The notes: a model not told the origin generated them from the letters alone. A stretch of 8,862 nucleotides of DNA from an uncultured Oscillospiraceae bacterium (GCA_934565775.1 CAKTIN010000073.1:1-8862), one strand, 5' to 3'. Counted from the first letter of the stretch, positions 1 to 6,487 are shown. Translations and numbers: made by a program.

Positions 1-1
1 G

Positions 2-520
2 CATCACCACCATCACCATGACCATGACGAGGATGAGGAGCACGAGCATTGCTGCCACCACGACCATGAGGACCATGACGAGGATGAGGAGCACGACCAC
101 TGCTGCCATCACGACCATGAGGACCATGACGGGGATGAGGGGCACGACCACTGCTGCCACCACGACCATGAGGATCATGATGAGGATGAGGAGCATGACC
201 ACTGCTGCTGCGGCCATGACCATGCGCACCATCACCATCATCATGCCGACGAGGTGTTCACCAGCTGGGGCGTGGAGACGGCAAAGAAGTTCAGCCGCGA
301 GGCCCTGCAAAATGCGCTGTCCGAGCTGGATTCCGGCGAATATGGCGCCGTGCTCCGTGCTAAGGGCATTCTGGCGGCCGACGACGGCACCTGGATTCAT
401 TTCGACTATGTGCCCGGCGAGGAGGAGCTGCGTACCGGCCCTGCCGCTGTGATTGGCCGGCTGTGCGTCATCGGCTCCAAGCTGGATGAGAAGGCCATTG
501 CCCAGCTGTTTGGCGTGTAA
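2..520 (+). CDS. COG0523 (CobW/P47K) GTPase metallochaperone, C-terminal part with His-rich metal-binding tract (5' end outside window)
   Basis: The reading frame is open from the first full codon, so the G domain lies off the window. The visible part has two regions. Codons at 2-244 encode 81 residues, of which 35 are His, 33 Asp or Glu and 9 Cys, built on a 17-residue repeat that begins with Cys-Cys. The region from about 245 to 517 is a typical CobW C-terminal domain, with recognisable segments such as VLRAKGILAADDGTWIHFDY, VPGEEELRTGP and CVIGSKLDE. COG0523 proteins are G3E-family GTPases that deliver or insert metals, often zinc, and many carry a His-rich loop between the G domain and the C-terminal domain; this one is unusually long and also rich in Cys and acids. 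The gene ends with TAA 14 bp before the next gene, so the two are co-transcribed. Family assignment is firm; the metal (zinc favoured) is inference. Confidence 0.9.
   Translation, partial: HHHHHHDHDEDEEHEHCCHHDHEDHDEDEEHDHCCHHDHEDHDGDEGHDHCCHHDHEDHDEDEEHDHCCCGHDHAHHHHHHADEVFTSWGVETAKKFSREALQNALSELDSGEYGAVLRAKGILAADDGTWIHFDYVPGEEELRTGPAAVIGRLCVIGSKLDEKAIAQLFGV
17..208 (+). repeat. 51-bp in-frame tandem repeat encoding a His/Asp/Glu/Cys metal-binding unit
   Basis: Three full 51-bp units lie at 50-100, 101-151 and 152-202. A partial unit (17-49) precedes them and a partial one starts at 203. Each unit encodes 17 residues of the form CCHHDHEDHD, then EDEEHDH; the middle unit has two Glu-to-Gly changes. 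His stretches flank the array on both sides. The copies are nearly identical in DNA, which points to recent expansion by slippage or unequal recombination and suggests that copy number may vary between strains. Confidence 0.9.
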
Positions 521-534
521 CGGAGGGCGGTCCT

Positions 535-1473
535 ATGCCGATTCCTGTTTATGTGTTTACGGGCTTCCTGGATTCCGGCAAGACGAAGTTCATTCAGGAG
601 ACCCTGGAGGATCCCCGGTTCAACGCCGGGGAGCGGACCCTGCTCCTGGTCTTTGAGGAGGGGGAGGAGGAATATGACTTCTCCACCTATCCCCATCAGA
701 ACGTCTATCTGGAGGTTCTGGACCAGCAGACCGTTACCACGCAGGAGCTGACTGCGCTGCAAAAGAAGCACAAAGCCCAGCGGGTGGTGGCGGAGCTCAA
801 CGGAATGCAGCTGGTTGGGGACCTGTATAACCGCTTCCCCCAGGACTGGGGTGTAGCCCAGGAGGTCATGTTCGCGGACAGCACGACCATTCTGCAATAC
901 AACGCCAATATGCGCAACCTGGTGGTGGACAAGCTCTCCGGGTGCGAGATGGTGGTGTTCAACCGGGTGACGAAGGGGCAGGATACCATGCCCCTGCATA
1001 AGCTGGCCCGGGCCGTTAACCGCCGGGTGGACATTCTCTATGACTTTACCGACGGGTCTACCAGCTTCGACAATGTGCAGGACCCCCTGCCCTTTGACCT
1101 GAACGCCCCGGTCGTGACCATTGGCGACGAGGATTTTGCCCTGTGGTACCGGGATATTACCGAGGAGCCGAAAAAGTATGACGGAAAGACCGTCTCCTTT
1201 AAGGCCCAGGTCGCCCGGCTGGTCCGGGATAAGAAGGGCGTGTTTGCCCCGGGCCGGTTTGTAATGACCTGCTGCGTGGAGGATATTCAGTTCTGCGGGC
1301 TGCCCTGCCGGTATCCCGAGGCGGAGAAGCTGAAGGCCCGTCAGTGGGTGATGGTAAAGGCCAAGGTCTCCGTGGAGCGCCACGCGCTGTACAAGAACCA
1401 GGTCGGTCCGATTCTGACGGCAATTTCCGTGGGCCCGGCGGACCCGGCGGACCCGGATGTCGCCACGTTCTAA
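535..1473 (+). CDS. Degenerate CobW-type G domain fused to a YcgQ/TIGR03943-like C-terminal domain
   Basis: A 312-residue protein. Residues 1 to about 180 resemble the N-terminal half of CobW/COG0523 GTPases: an intact P-loop GFLDSGKT at 10-17 and an ExxG-type segment (E87-LN-G90). However, the CxCC metal-binding motif that defines COG0523 is missing (no Cys occurs before C137), and the guanine-recognition NKxD is replaced by NRVT at 143-146. Residues from about 193 to 305 resemble the end of TIGR03943/DUF1980 (B. subtilis YcgQ) proteins, with the hallmark RFVMTCCVED at 241-250 and further Cys at 254 and 258. In B. subtilis, ycgQ and its permease partner ycgR are under the zinc regulator Zur. 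Start: ATG after GGAGG at 522-526, 8 nt spacing. It lies 14 bp after the COG0523 gene and 20 bp before a membrane protein. A role in metal handling is inferred; nucleotide binding is plausible but GTP specificity is doubtful. Confidence 0.8.
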   Translation: MPIPVYVFTGFLDSGKTKFIQETLEDPRFNAGERTLLLVFEEGEEEYDFSTYPHQNVYLEVLDQQTVTTQELTALQKKHKAQRVVAELNGMQLVGDLYNRFPQDWGVAQEVMFADSTTILQYNANMRNLVVDKLSGCEMVVFNRVTKGQDTMPLHKLARAVNRRVDILYDFTDGSTSFDNVQDPLPFDLNAPVVTIGDEDFALWYRDITEEPKKYDGKTVSFKAQVARLVRDKKGVFAPGRFVMTCCVEDIQFCGLPCRYPEAEKLKARQWVMVKAKVSVERHALYKNQVGPILTAISVGPADPADPDVATF

Positions 1474-1493
1474 AGGAATAAGAGGGGAATACA

Positions 1494-2144
1494 ATGGAAT
1501 GGCTGTATGGCATAGGCCTGCTGCTGCCGTTTGCCCGTCTGTATCTGGGCCTCATGGGTCTGGCTGTTTCCGCCTATTTCTTCCTGGCAATCGCCCTGCA
1601 AACCCTGGCGAAGCGCCGGGGAATCTCCGGGGCGGCGATGGCCTGGGTCCCGGTGGCGCGGATGTGGCTCCTGGGAAAGATCAGCGATGAGTACCAGGCC
1701 AGAGTGTACCGGCAAGGCGGCGGGATGGGCCCGGCTCTGCTGGTTCCGTCGATTTTGCAGGCGATTCTGTATGGGCTCTTTTTGGGCGGGGTCGTCTGGC
1801 TGACGGTCAACAGCTCCCGGGGGCGGCTGCCCAAGGGCTTCCTCCTGGGCCCCATTGGGATCCTGGATGGAAGCGGAGCCGTCGGGTCGACTCCCGGCTG
1901 GATGCTGCTGCTTTTGGGCCTGAATGGGCTGGCCTCCGTGGTGGCTCTGGCGGCAAAGGTGCTGACGCTGATTGCCCTGAATCGAGTCTACCGCTCCTGT
2001 GACCCCCAGAAGGCCACGCTGTTTACTGTCCTGGCGGTGCTGAGCAGTCAGTATGCTGCCGTTGTCCTTTTTGCCGTGCGCGGCAAAGATGCAGGAATTC
2101 CTGCCTGCCGGCAGATTCCATATCCGTTTGAAACCAGAACATAG
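1494..2144 (+). CDS. Multispanning membrane protein, first of two paralogues, function unknown
   Basis: A 216-residue hydrophobic protein with about four or five membrane helices, near residues 5-38, 80-104, 134-161 and 172-195. The first hydrophobic segment runs straight into a conserved cytosolic-looking stretch, AKRRGIS at 39-45 then PVARMWLLGKISDEYQARVY, and there is a second conserved block VYRSCDPQKATLFTVL before the last helix. Both blocks recur in the next gene, so the two are paralogues. I do not recognise a named family; similar AWxPxAxxWxLGxxxDxYQ segments occur in uncharacterised clostridial membrane proteins (from memory). Start: ATG after AGAGGGGA at 1481-1488. It sits 20 bp after the CobW-YcgQ fusion gene and 14 bp before its paralogue, so it is an operon member and perhaps a membrane partner of the metal GTPases. 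No catalytic motif is visible. Confidence 0.75.
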   Translation: MEWLYGIGLLLPFARLYLGLMGLAVSAYFFLAIALQTLAKRRGISGAAMAWVPVARMWLLGKISDEYQARVYRQGGGMGPALLVPSILQAILYGLFLGGVVWLTVNSSRGRLPKGFLLGPIGILDGSGAVGSTPGWMLLLLGLNGLASVVALAAKVLTLIALNRVYRSCDPQKATLFTVLAVLSSQYAAVVLFAVRGKDAGIPACRQIPYPFETRT

Positions 2145-2158
2145 GAAAGAGAGGGTAT

Positions 2159-3049
2159 ATGATGCTGTTTTTGGAAACGATTCCCGTGCAGAGAAGCTTT
2201 CGTATCAACTGGAACCTTCCTCTTGGCGGGCTGGGCCTGATCGGGTATATCTTTATGGCCATTGCGCTGTATGCCATTGCAAAGCGCCGGGGGATCTCCG
2301 GCGGCGCAGCGGGCTGGTTCCCGGTTGCCCGGTTGTGGCTGCTGGGAAAGGTCCACGATGATTATCAGGCAAAGGTCTATGGCCGTAAACGGAATATGCG
2401 CACGGCACTGCTGGTGTTGGGCATTTTGCAGGCAGTGCTGTGGCTGCTTCTGGTGGCCTCTTTGATTGTGGTTCTTCCGTATCTGCTGGGCTTTGTTCGC
2501 CGGGCTATGAGCGCCGGAGGCTTTGATCCGGAGCGCTTTGCCAATGAAATGGACCGGTATTTGAGCAGTGCGGCAGGGGAGCAGTTTGCTTACGGCCTTC
2601 TGGGCCGCATGGGGCTGATGCTGATTCTGCTGATCCCCATGCTCGGGGTTACCATTGCCTGCGCCGTCGTGCGGCTGGTAACGCTTTACCGGGTGTTCCA
2701 GTCCTGCGATCCCGGAAAGGCGACGCTGTTTACCGTCCTGTCGATCTTCTTCTCCGGCCTGGACGGTGTGTTCCTGTTCGTTGTGCGGGACAAGGACCAG
2801 GGGATGTATCCCCAGCGGGGTCCCGGCTATTATCCCCCTGTAGGTCAGCCCAACGGCTATCGGGCGCCCTATGGACAGCAGCCGCCTTACTACGGCGGGC
2901 CGCAGGGTTACCGGCCGCCCCAGGGCGCTTATGGCCCGCAGAATCCCGGCCCCGTCCAGCAGCCCTATGGCTACCGGCCGCAGCCGCAGCCGCCTCAGCC
3001 GCCCCAGCCGCAGCCGCCTCAGTGCCCGCAGGAGGGGAGCAATTCCTAA
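2159..3049 (+). CDS. Multispanning membrane protein, second paralogue, with Pro/Gln/Tyr-rich C-terminal tail
   Basis: A 296-residue protein. Residues 25-75 (AKRRGIS at 41-47, then PVARLWLLGKVHDDYQAKVY) and the block SCDPGKATLFTVL before the last helix match the preceding gene. Predicted helices lie near residues 24-40, 81-112, 145-180 and 190-212. From about residue 215 the chain becomes a soluble, low-complexity tail of some 80 residues rich in Pro, Gln, Tyr and Gly (PYGQQPPYYGGPQGY and QPQPP runs) that the first paralogue lacks. Such tails are usually disordered and may bind partners or the envelope. The start may be the ATG at 2159 or the adjacent one at 2162; the ribosome-binding site AGGAAAGAGAGG overlaps the stop codon of the upstream gene, suggesting coupled translation. 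It is the last gene of the operon, followed directly by a strong terminator. Function unknown. Confidence 0.75.
   Translation: MMLFLETIPVQRSFRINWNLPLGGLGLIGYIFMAIALYAIAKRRGISGGAAGWFPVARLWLLGKVHDDYQAKVYGRKRNMRTALLVLGILQAVLWLLLVASLIVVLPYLLGFVRRAMSAGGFDPERFANEMDRYLSSAAGEQFAYGLLGRMGLMLILLIPMLGVTIACAVVRLVTLYRVFQSCDPGKATLFTVLSIFFSGLDGVFLFVVRDKDQGMYPQRGPGYYPPVGQPNGYRAPYGQQPPYYGGPQGYRPPQGAYGPQNPGPVQQPYGYRPQPQPPQPPQPQPPQCPQEGSNS
2981..3028 (+). repeat. 24-bp in-frame duplication encoding QPQPPQ(P/C)P
   Basis: Two adjacent 24-bp units, 2981-3004 and 3005-3028, share an identical first 18 bp (CAGCCGCAGCCGCCTCAG). They extend the Pro/Gln tail of the membrane protein. The second copy has a Cys codon where the first has Pro. 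Confidence 0.8.
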
Positions 3050-3054
3050 TCGAA

Positions 3055-3088
3055 CGCCCGGCAAAATTTCTTTTGCCGGGCGGTTTTT
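3055..3088 (+). terminator. Rho-independent terminator of the metal-GTPase/membrane-protein operon
   Basis: A perfect 12-bp stem (CGCCCGGCAAAA at 3055-3066 with its complement at 3071-3082) closes a 4-nt loop and is followed by GTTTTT. It starts 5 bp after the stop at 3049. The converging sfsA gene ends at 3094; on the other strand the hairpin lacks a good T-tract, so it may serve sfsA only weakly. Confidence 0.93.
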
Positions 3089-3093
3089 CTGGC

Positions 3094-3774
3094 TTATAGG
3101 CGGATCTCCACGGGGTGACGCAGGGTCATGCTTTCCGGGGTGACGGTGCAGTCCATGGCAAGAAGGGCCACACCGGCCTGGGCTGCCTGGCGCAGGGCGG
3201 CGGCGAAGGCCGGGTCCGTGGCCTCGTTGGGCTCCAGAAAGCGGACGGCGTCCATCTGAATCACAAACAGCACATAGGCGCCGTAGCCTTCCTGAGCGGC
3301 CCGGGACAGGCCGTGGAGGTGCTTGGTCCCCCGTTCTGTGGGTGCGTCCGGGAACCGGACGACCCCGCCGCACTCCAGAGTGACCCCCTTGACCTCCAGG
3401 AAGGAGGGCCGTCCGTCCTTCGTAAAGGCAAAATCAAAGCGGGAATCCCCGTGGACCTGCTCCGCCCGCAGATCCTCCAGAGGCCCCAGGCCGCCCCCTT
3501 GGAGCCATTCCATGGCGGCCCGGTTCGGAGCTTGGGAGTCCAGATTGATCAGTCTGCTGCCCTTCTGGACGGCCACCAGGTCAAATCTTGTCTTTCGCGC
3601 CGGGTTATCTCCCGGCGCGCACCAGACCTGGGCGTCCGGGACCAGAAGCTCCCGGCAGCGGCCGGTATTTTTAACATGGCAGCGCTCCTCCCGGCCGGAC
3701 AGGAGCACCTGGGCGATGAAGCGGTTCGGCCGGGCCAGGAAGCGCCCAGGCAGAGCCTCGCGGTATAATTTCAT
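3094..3774 (-). CDS. sfsA: SfsA family DNA/RNA nuclease (sugar fermentation stimulation protein)
   Basis: A 226-residue protein, normal length for SfsA. The N-terminal OB-fold part carries RFLARPNRF at 11-19 and the family signature CHVKNTGRCRELL at 32-44. The C-terminal part is of PD-(D/E)xK nuclease type, with SRFDF at 111-115 (D114), then FLEVKGVTLE with E127 and K129, and the conserved RFPDAPTERGTKH at 140-152. All expected catalytic residues are present. The family was named for an effect on maltose metabolism in E. coli and has since been linked to nuclease activity; its role in Firmicutes is not settled. Start: ATG at 3774 behind GGGAGG with 8 nt spacing. It stands alone on the - strand, facing the upstream operon and divergent from tRNA-Gln. 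Confidence 0.95.
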   Translation of the reverse strand: MKLYREALPGRFLARPNRFIAQVLLSGREERCHVKNTGRCRELLVPDAQVWCAPGDNPARKTRFDLVAVQKGSRLINLDSQAPNRAAMEWLQGGGLGPLEDLRAEQVHGDSRFDFAFTKDGRPSFLEVKGVTLECGGVVRFPDAPTERGTKHLHGLSRAAQEGYGAYVLFVIQMDAVRFLEPNEATDPAFAAALRQAAQAGVALLAMDCTVTPESMTLRHPVEIRL

Positions 3775-3805
3775 AGGAATCCCTCCCGGTTATGGGGTTT
3801 TCCTT

Positions 3806-3834
3806 ACTATAACACACCGGCGAGAGAAACGCAA
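3806..3834 (-). promoter_or_regulatory. Probable sigma-A promoter of sfsA
   Basis: On the - strand, TTGCGT (3834-3829), a 17-nt spacer and TATAGT (3811-3806) preceded by TGT, which gives an extended -10 element. It lies about 30 bp upstream of the sfsA start. The weak -35 is offset by the TGn motif. Confidence 0.55.
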
Positions 3835-3875
3835 AGGCCGGAGGGAAAATTTTTCGTTTTCGGGCGAAAAAAGAC

Positions 3876-3903
3876 TTGACATTTCCGGCAGGATGTGTAT
3901 AAT
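3876..3903 (+). promoter_or_regulatory. Consensus sigma-A promoter of tRNA-Gln
   Basis: Perfect TTGACA at 3876-3881, a 16-nt spacer and perfect TATAAT at 3898-3903. The tRNA begins 26 bp further on, which leaves a short 5' leader. A/T-rich DNA just upstream (3845-3872, including a short TTTTTCG/CGAAAAA inverted repeat) could act as an UP element. Confidence 0.88.
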
Positions 3904-3929
3904 AATATACGCTGATTGACAGCAAGCAT

Positions 3930-4003
3930 AGAGGATTTGTGTAACGGTAGCACACCGGACTCTGACTCCGTTTGCGGGGGTTCGAATCCCTCATCCTCTG
4001 CCA
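3930..4003 (+). tRNA. tRNA-Gln (anticodon CTG), CCA encoded
   Basis: 74 nt forming a full cloverleaf. The acceptor stem is AGAGGAT (3930-3936) with ATCCTCT (3993-3999), discriminator G and encoded CCA. The D arm starts at 3939. The anticodon loop CTCTGAC (3960-3966) has CTG at 3962-3964. The T arm is GGGGG/CCCTC around TTCGAAT (3981-3987). The outermost anticodon-stem pair (C-T) is mismatched, a minor oddity. It reads CAG codons, which are common in the surrounding genes. It has its own promoter and terminator. No integrase or repeated 3' end is nearby, so nothing suggests a used attachment site. Confidence 0.95.
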
Positions 4004-4043
4004 AAATCCACCGTAATTCGAATGGGATTACGGTGGATTTTTT
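4004..4043 (+). terminator. Rho-independent terminator of tRNA-Gln
   Basis: A stem of about 14 bp (4004-4017 with 4027-4040; AAATCCACCGTAAT and its complement) surrounds a 9-nt loop and runs into six T residues at 4038-4043. It begins directly at the tRNA 3' CCA. Confidence 0.9.
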
Positions 4044-4095
4044 ATACAAATTCCGGGGCGCTGCGCTTGTCAAATTGGAAGATGTGGAGGGACCT

Positions 4096-4422
4096 ATGAG
4101 CGATTTTGCGGTGAAAGATATGCTTGCGATGCAGCGGGCCTTACAGGAAAAGTATAGAGACAGGTGGGAATCGATTTCCCCCGAAGCCGGTAAGCATAAA
4201 TTGCTGTGGATGCTCGGTGAGGTCGGAGAAGTCATTGATATAATTAAGAAAAATGGGGACCAAAAGGCTGCCGGGGACACGGCCGTGCGGCAGCGGCTTG
4301 TTGAAGAGCTGGCGGATGTGCTCATGTATTACAATGATGTTCTTCTGTGCTACGGAATACGCGAGGAGGAGCTGAAAGAGGCCTATCGGGCCAAGTTTGA
4401 AAAGAACCTGACGCGCTGGTGA
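4096..4422 (+). CDS. MazG-like all-alpha nucleoside triphosphate pyrophosphohydrolase
   Basis: A 108-residue, single-domain protein of the MazG/dimeric dUTPase-like superfamily. It shows the metal-binding pattern of these helical NTP pyrophosphatases: ExxE at E42-E45 (LGEVGEVIDIIKK) and ExxD at E71-D74 (EELADVLMYYND). The family splits NTPs or dNTPs to the monophosphate and pyrophosphate, which clears non-canonical nucleotides; the substrate here cannot be read from sequence. Start: ATG after GGAGG (4086-4090) with 5 nt spacing. The frame remains open upstream through the terminator and into the tRNA, but that extension has no coding support. No clear promoter of its own is visible in the 50 bp after the tRNA terminator. 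A long hairpin terminator follows at 4539. Confidence 0.85.
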   Translation: MSDFAVKDMLAMQRALQEKYRDRWESISPEAGKHKLLWMLGEVGEVIDIIKKNGDQKAAGDTAVRQRLVEELADVLMYYNDVLLCYGIREEELKEAYRAKFEKNLTRW

Positions 4423-4538
4423 ATTCCGGACGGAAATGGGTTGTTTGTGCGCATGACCGGTCGATAGCGGCAGATGATTTTGAGGATGCAGAAGAGCTGA
4501 TTTCCTTTATCAGGACGGGAAAAAGAGAAATACGACAT

Positions 4539-4608
4539 AGGCTCCCCACCGGGCGGCTCCGAAGCGTTTGCTTTTTGGAGGCCTGCCCCATGGGGAGCCT
4601 GTTTTTTT
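4539..4608 (+). terminator. Long nested hairpin with T-tract, downstream of the MazG-like gene
   Basis: The outer 10-bp stem AGGCTCCCCA (4539-4548) pairs perfectly with 4591-4600, followed by GTTTTTTT. Inside it are three more paired blocks: GGGC/GCCC (4551-4554 with 4585-4588), CTCC/GGAG (4557-4560 with 4577-4580) and AAGC/GCTT (4562-4565 with 4570-4573). The whole is a rod of about 62 nt, much longer than an ordinary terminator. It lies 116 bp after the MazG-like stop and about 25 bp from the converging transporter gene. The 4423-4538 stretch holds nothing I recognise. Confidence 0.75.
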
Positions 4609-4632
4609 GCCCGCCGCCCAAAGGCGGACGGC

Positions 4633-6432
4633 TTATTCGATCTTTTGCAGCGGGAGGATATATTCCTCTCTGCGCTTGGCGTATTCCTGCCGGTAGAACG
4701 AGTCGTTGCCCTGGTGAATCTGCTTCAAATAGTCGTGGTGGCTGTGAGCAATGGACTTGTCCGCCCGGGAGAGCATCCAGGCGGCGGTGCTGGAGCACTG
4801 GTCCGAGGCACGCTCCATATAGGTCAGGACCTCCAGGAAGATCAGACCGGCGTTGATGGTGCACTGGCCGCTGCGCAGGCGCTCGGTGTGCCGGTCCCGG
4901 AGCAGAAGGACCATGTCGTCAATGATCTCCTCCAGGGGCTCCACGGATTTGGCGGCCTCGTTGTCGTTGCTGTCAAAGGCGCTGATGGTCAGATTCAGAA
5001 TCTCGTTGACGGCGGAGCCCAGCAGGGCCAGCTCTTCCCGGGCTGTCTTGGAGAATTGCAGCTTTTCCGACTGCATTTTCTGGGAAAACTCCAGAATATT
5101 GGTGGCATAGTCGCCGATTCGCTCGAAATTCGGGACGGTCTGCATCAGTAGGTTCAGCTGGGTGTCCTCCGCGTCGGTGGACAGACGCTTGGACAGGTCC
5201 ACCAGGAAGTAGTCCGCCGTTTCCGCAAACTGGTCCAGGCAATCCTCCTCCGAGAGGATCAGAGCGGCGTCCTTGTCGTTGTATTTGCTGAGCATGAGAC
5301 AGCTGCGCTTAAAATTCTGCCGGGCCACATTGCCCATGGAGGCCACCGCCCGGGTGGCCTCGTTCAGAGCCAGGGCGGGGGAGATCAGCAGCTTGCTGTC
5401 CAGGGTGTGGAGCTCCGGGTGCACCTGCGCGGCAGGAGCGTCGTCCCGGATGACCAGCTTGGACAGAGCAATCAGCTGGTTGGTAAAGGGCAGCAGCAGG
5501 GCGCAGGTGATCAGCTTGGTCAGGGTGTGGAAATCCGCAATGCTTCCGCTGGTCATGGTACTGACCCAGTAGCTTTCGGAGATGATTCCGGTCCGGTGCA
5601 GGATGGACAGACCCAGCATGATCAGAACGGTGCCGAAGAGGTTAAAGAGAATGTGCACAAAGCCGGTGCGCTTGCCGTCCTTGGTCGCGCCGATGGAGCA
5701 CAGGGTAGCCGTTACGATACAGGTGCCGATGTTGCTGCCCATGATAATGGGGTAAGCCAGGCTGAAGGTTACGGCCCCGGTAGCGTCCGCAATGGTTTGC
5801 AGGATGCCGACCACGGCGGAGGAGCTTTGAATGATAATGGTGCTTCCCACACCGGCGAGAATGCCCACAATGGGAATTTTGGACAGACGCAGGAGCAGCT
5901 CGGCAAATTCGGCAGACTCAGACAGGGGCTTTACGGCGGCGGTCATATTCATGATGCCGCTGAAGAGAATGCCGAAGCCGATAAAGATATTGCCAACGCT
6001 TTTGGCAGCGCCGCGCTTGACAAACATGATAAGCACAATGCCGGCCACCAGCGCCAGGGGAGCCAGGGTTTCTGCCTTAAACAGGTTCAGAAGCGGGTTG
6101 CCGCTGGCATCTACGCTGGCCAGACGGATGATTTGCGAGGTGATCGTCGTGCCAATGTTCGCGCCCATGGCAATGGAGACACCCTGACGAAGGTCCAGGA
6201 TCCCCGCGCCGATCAGCGCCACGGTCAGGACGATGGTCGCCGTAGAGCTCTGGATGACGGCGGTCACAATGGTGCCGGTCAGGACGCCAAGGAGAAGGTT
6301 GTTTGTCGCTTTTTCCAGGAATTTTTTCAGCGCTGCGCCGGAGCTGCTCTTTAAGCCGTCGCCCATGACCTCGATTCCGTACAGGAACATGGCCAGGCCG
6401 CCGAAGAGACTGATGATAGATAAAATACCCAT
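4633..6432 (-). CDS. Na/Pi cotransporter family protein with C-terminal PhoU-like domain
   Basis: A 599-residue inner-membrane protein. Two inverted Na/Pi-cotransporter repeats occupy residues 1 to about 325, each with a QSS signature: QSSTATIV at 61-68 and QSSSAVVG at 202-209. They are followed by the glycine motifs GANIGTTIT (90-98) and GSNIGTCIV. Residues from about 345 to 560 are a helical PhoU-like domain, including the TVPNFERIGDYATNI segment and a second half ending in the helix with YMERASDQC. This NptA/YjbB-like architecture is common in Firmicutes; members move phosphate with sodium, and the PhoU-like part is thought to regulate it. Start: ATG at 6432 behind GGGAGAG. It lies 139 bp downstream of dut on the same strand, with a possible promoter between, so it may be a separate unit. 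Direction of transport (uptake or efflux) is not known from sequence. Confidence 0.93.
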   Translation of the reverse strand: MGILSIISLFGGLAMFLYGIEVMGDGLKSSSGAALKKFLEKATNNLLLGVLTGTIVTAVIQSSTATIVLTVALIGAGILDLRQGVSIAMGANIGTTITSQIIRLASVDASGNPLLNLFKAETLAPLALVAGIVLIMFVKRGAAKSVGNIFIGFGILFSGIMNMTAAVKPLSESAEFAELLLRLSKIPIVGILAGVGSTIIIQSSSAVVGILQTIADATGAVTFSLAYPIIMGSNIGTCIVTATLCSIGATKDGKRTGFVHILFNLFGTVLIMLGLSILHRTGIISESYWVSTMTSGSIADFHTLTKLITCALLLPFTNQLIALSKLVIRDDAPAAQVHPELHTLDSKLLISPALALNEATRAVASMGNVARQNFKRSCLMLSKYNDKDAALILSEEDCLDQFAETADYFLVDLSKRLSTDAEDTQLNLLMQTVPNFERIGDYATNILEFSQKMQSEKLQFSKTAREELALLGSAVNEILNLTISAFDSNDNEAAKSVEPLEEIIDDMVLLLRDRHTERLRSGQCTINAGLIFLEVLTYMERASDQCSSTAAWMLSRADKSIAHSHHDYLKQIHQGNDSFYRQEYAKRREEYILPLQKIE

Positions 6433-6487
6433 ACGACTCTCCCAAAGATGTTTTTTGCGCTTTCGTTAGACACTCAAACTCAGTATT

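Noticed and set aside
17..208. CRISPR-like look of the short tandem repeats at the left end
   Set aside because: Units are contiguous, without unique spacers, in frame and coding for a metal-binding tract.
18..452. 144-codon + strand frame over the His-rich repeat, giving a Met/Thr/Arg repeat protein
   Set aside because: It is the shifted reading of the 51-bp repeat. The frame starting at position 2 continues into a genuine CobW C-terminal domain and is the coding one.
406..1494. 362-codon open frame on the - strand opposite the CobW-YcgQ fusion gene
   Set aside because: It is low in recognisable motifs and exists because GC-rich codons on the + strand leave the antisense frame open. The + strand protein has clear family motifs and a good ribosome-binding site.
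2048..3373. 441-codon - strand open frame across the two membrane-protein genes, the terminator and the end of sfsA
   Set aside because: It crosses a strong terminator and two genes with evident homology, and its translation is Arg/Pro/Gly/His-rich, which is typical of a shadow frame.
3930..4043. tRNA-Gln as an integration (att) site
   Set aside because: No integrase gene, no duplicated tRNA 3' end and no change of gene style follow it; the downstream inverted repeat is a plain terminator.
3916..4095. N-terminal extension of the MazG-like frame upstream of 4096
   Set aside because: It would run through the tRNA gene and its terminator. A good GGAGG site precedes the ATG at 4096.
4419..4856. 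Open frame starting at a GTG that overlaps the MazG-like stop codon
   Set aside because: About 40 residues look superficially protein-like, but the frame runs through the long hairpin and T-tract into the antisense of the transporter gene, and I recognise no domain.
5407..6354. 315-codon + strand frame opposite the Na/Pi transporter gene
   Set aside because: Gly/Gln/Asp-rich shadow of a well-conserved - strand gene; no ribosome-binding site or motif.
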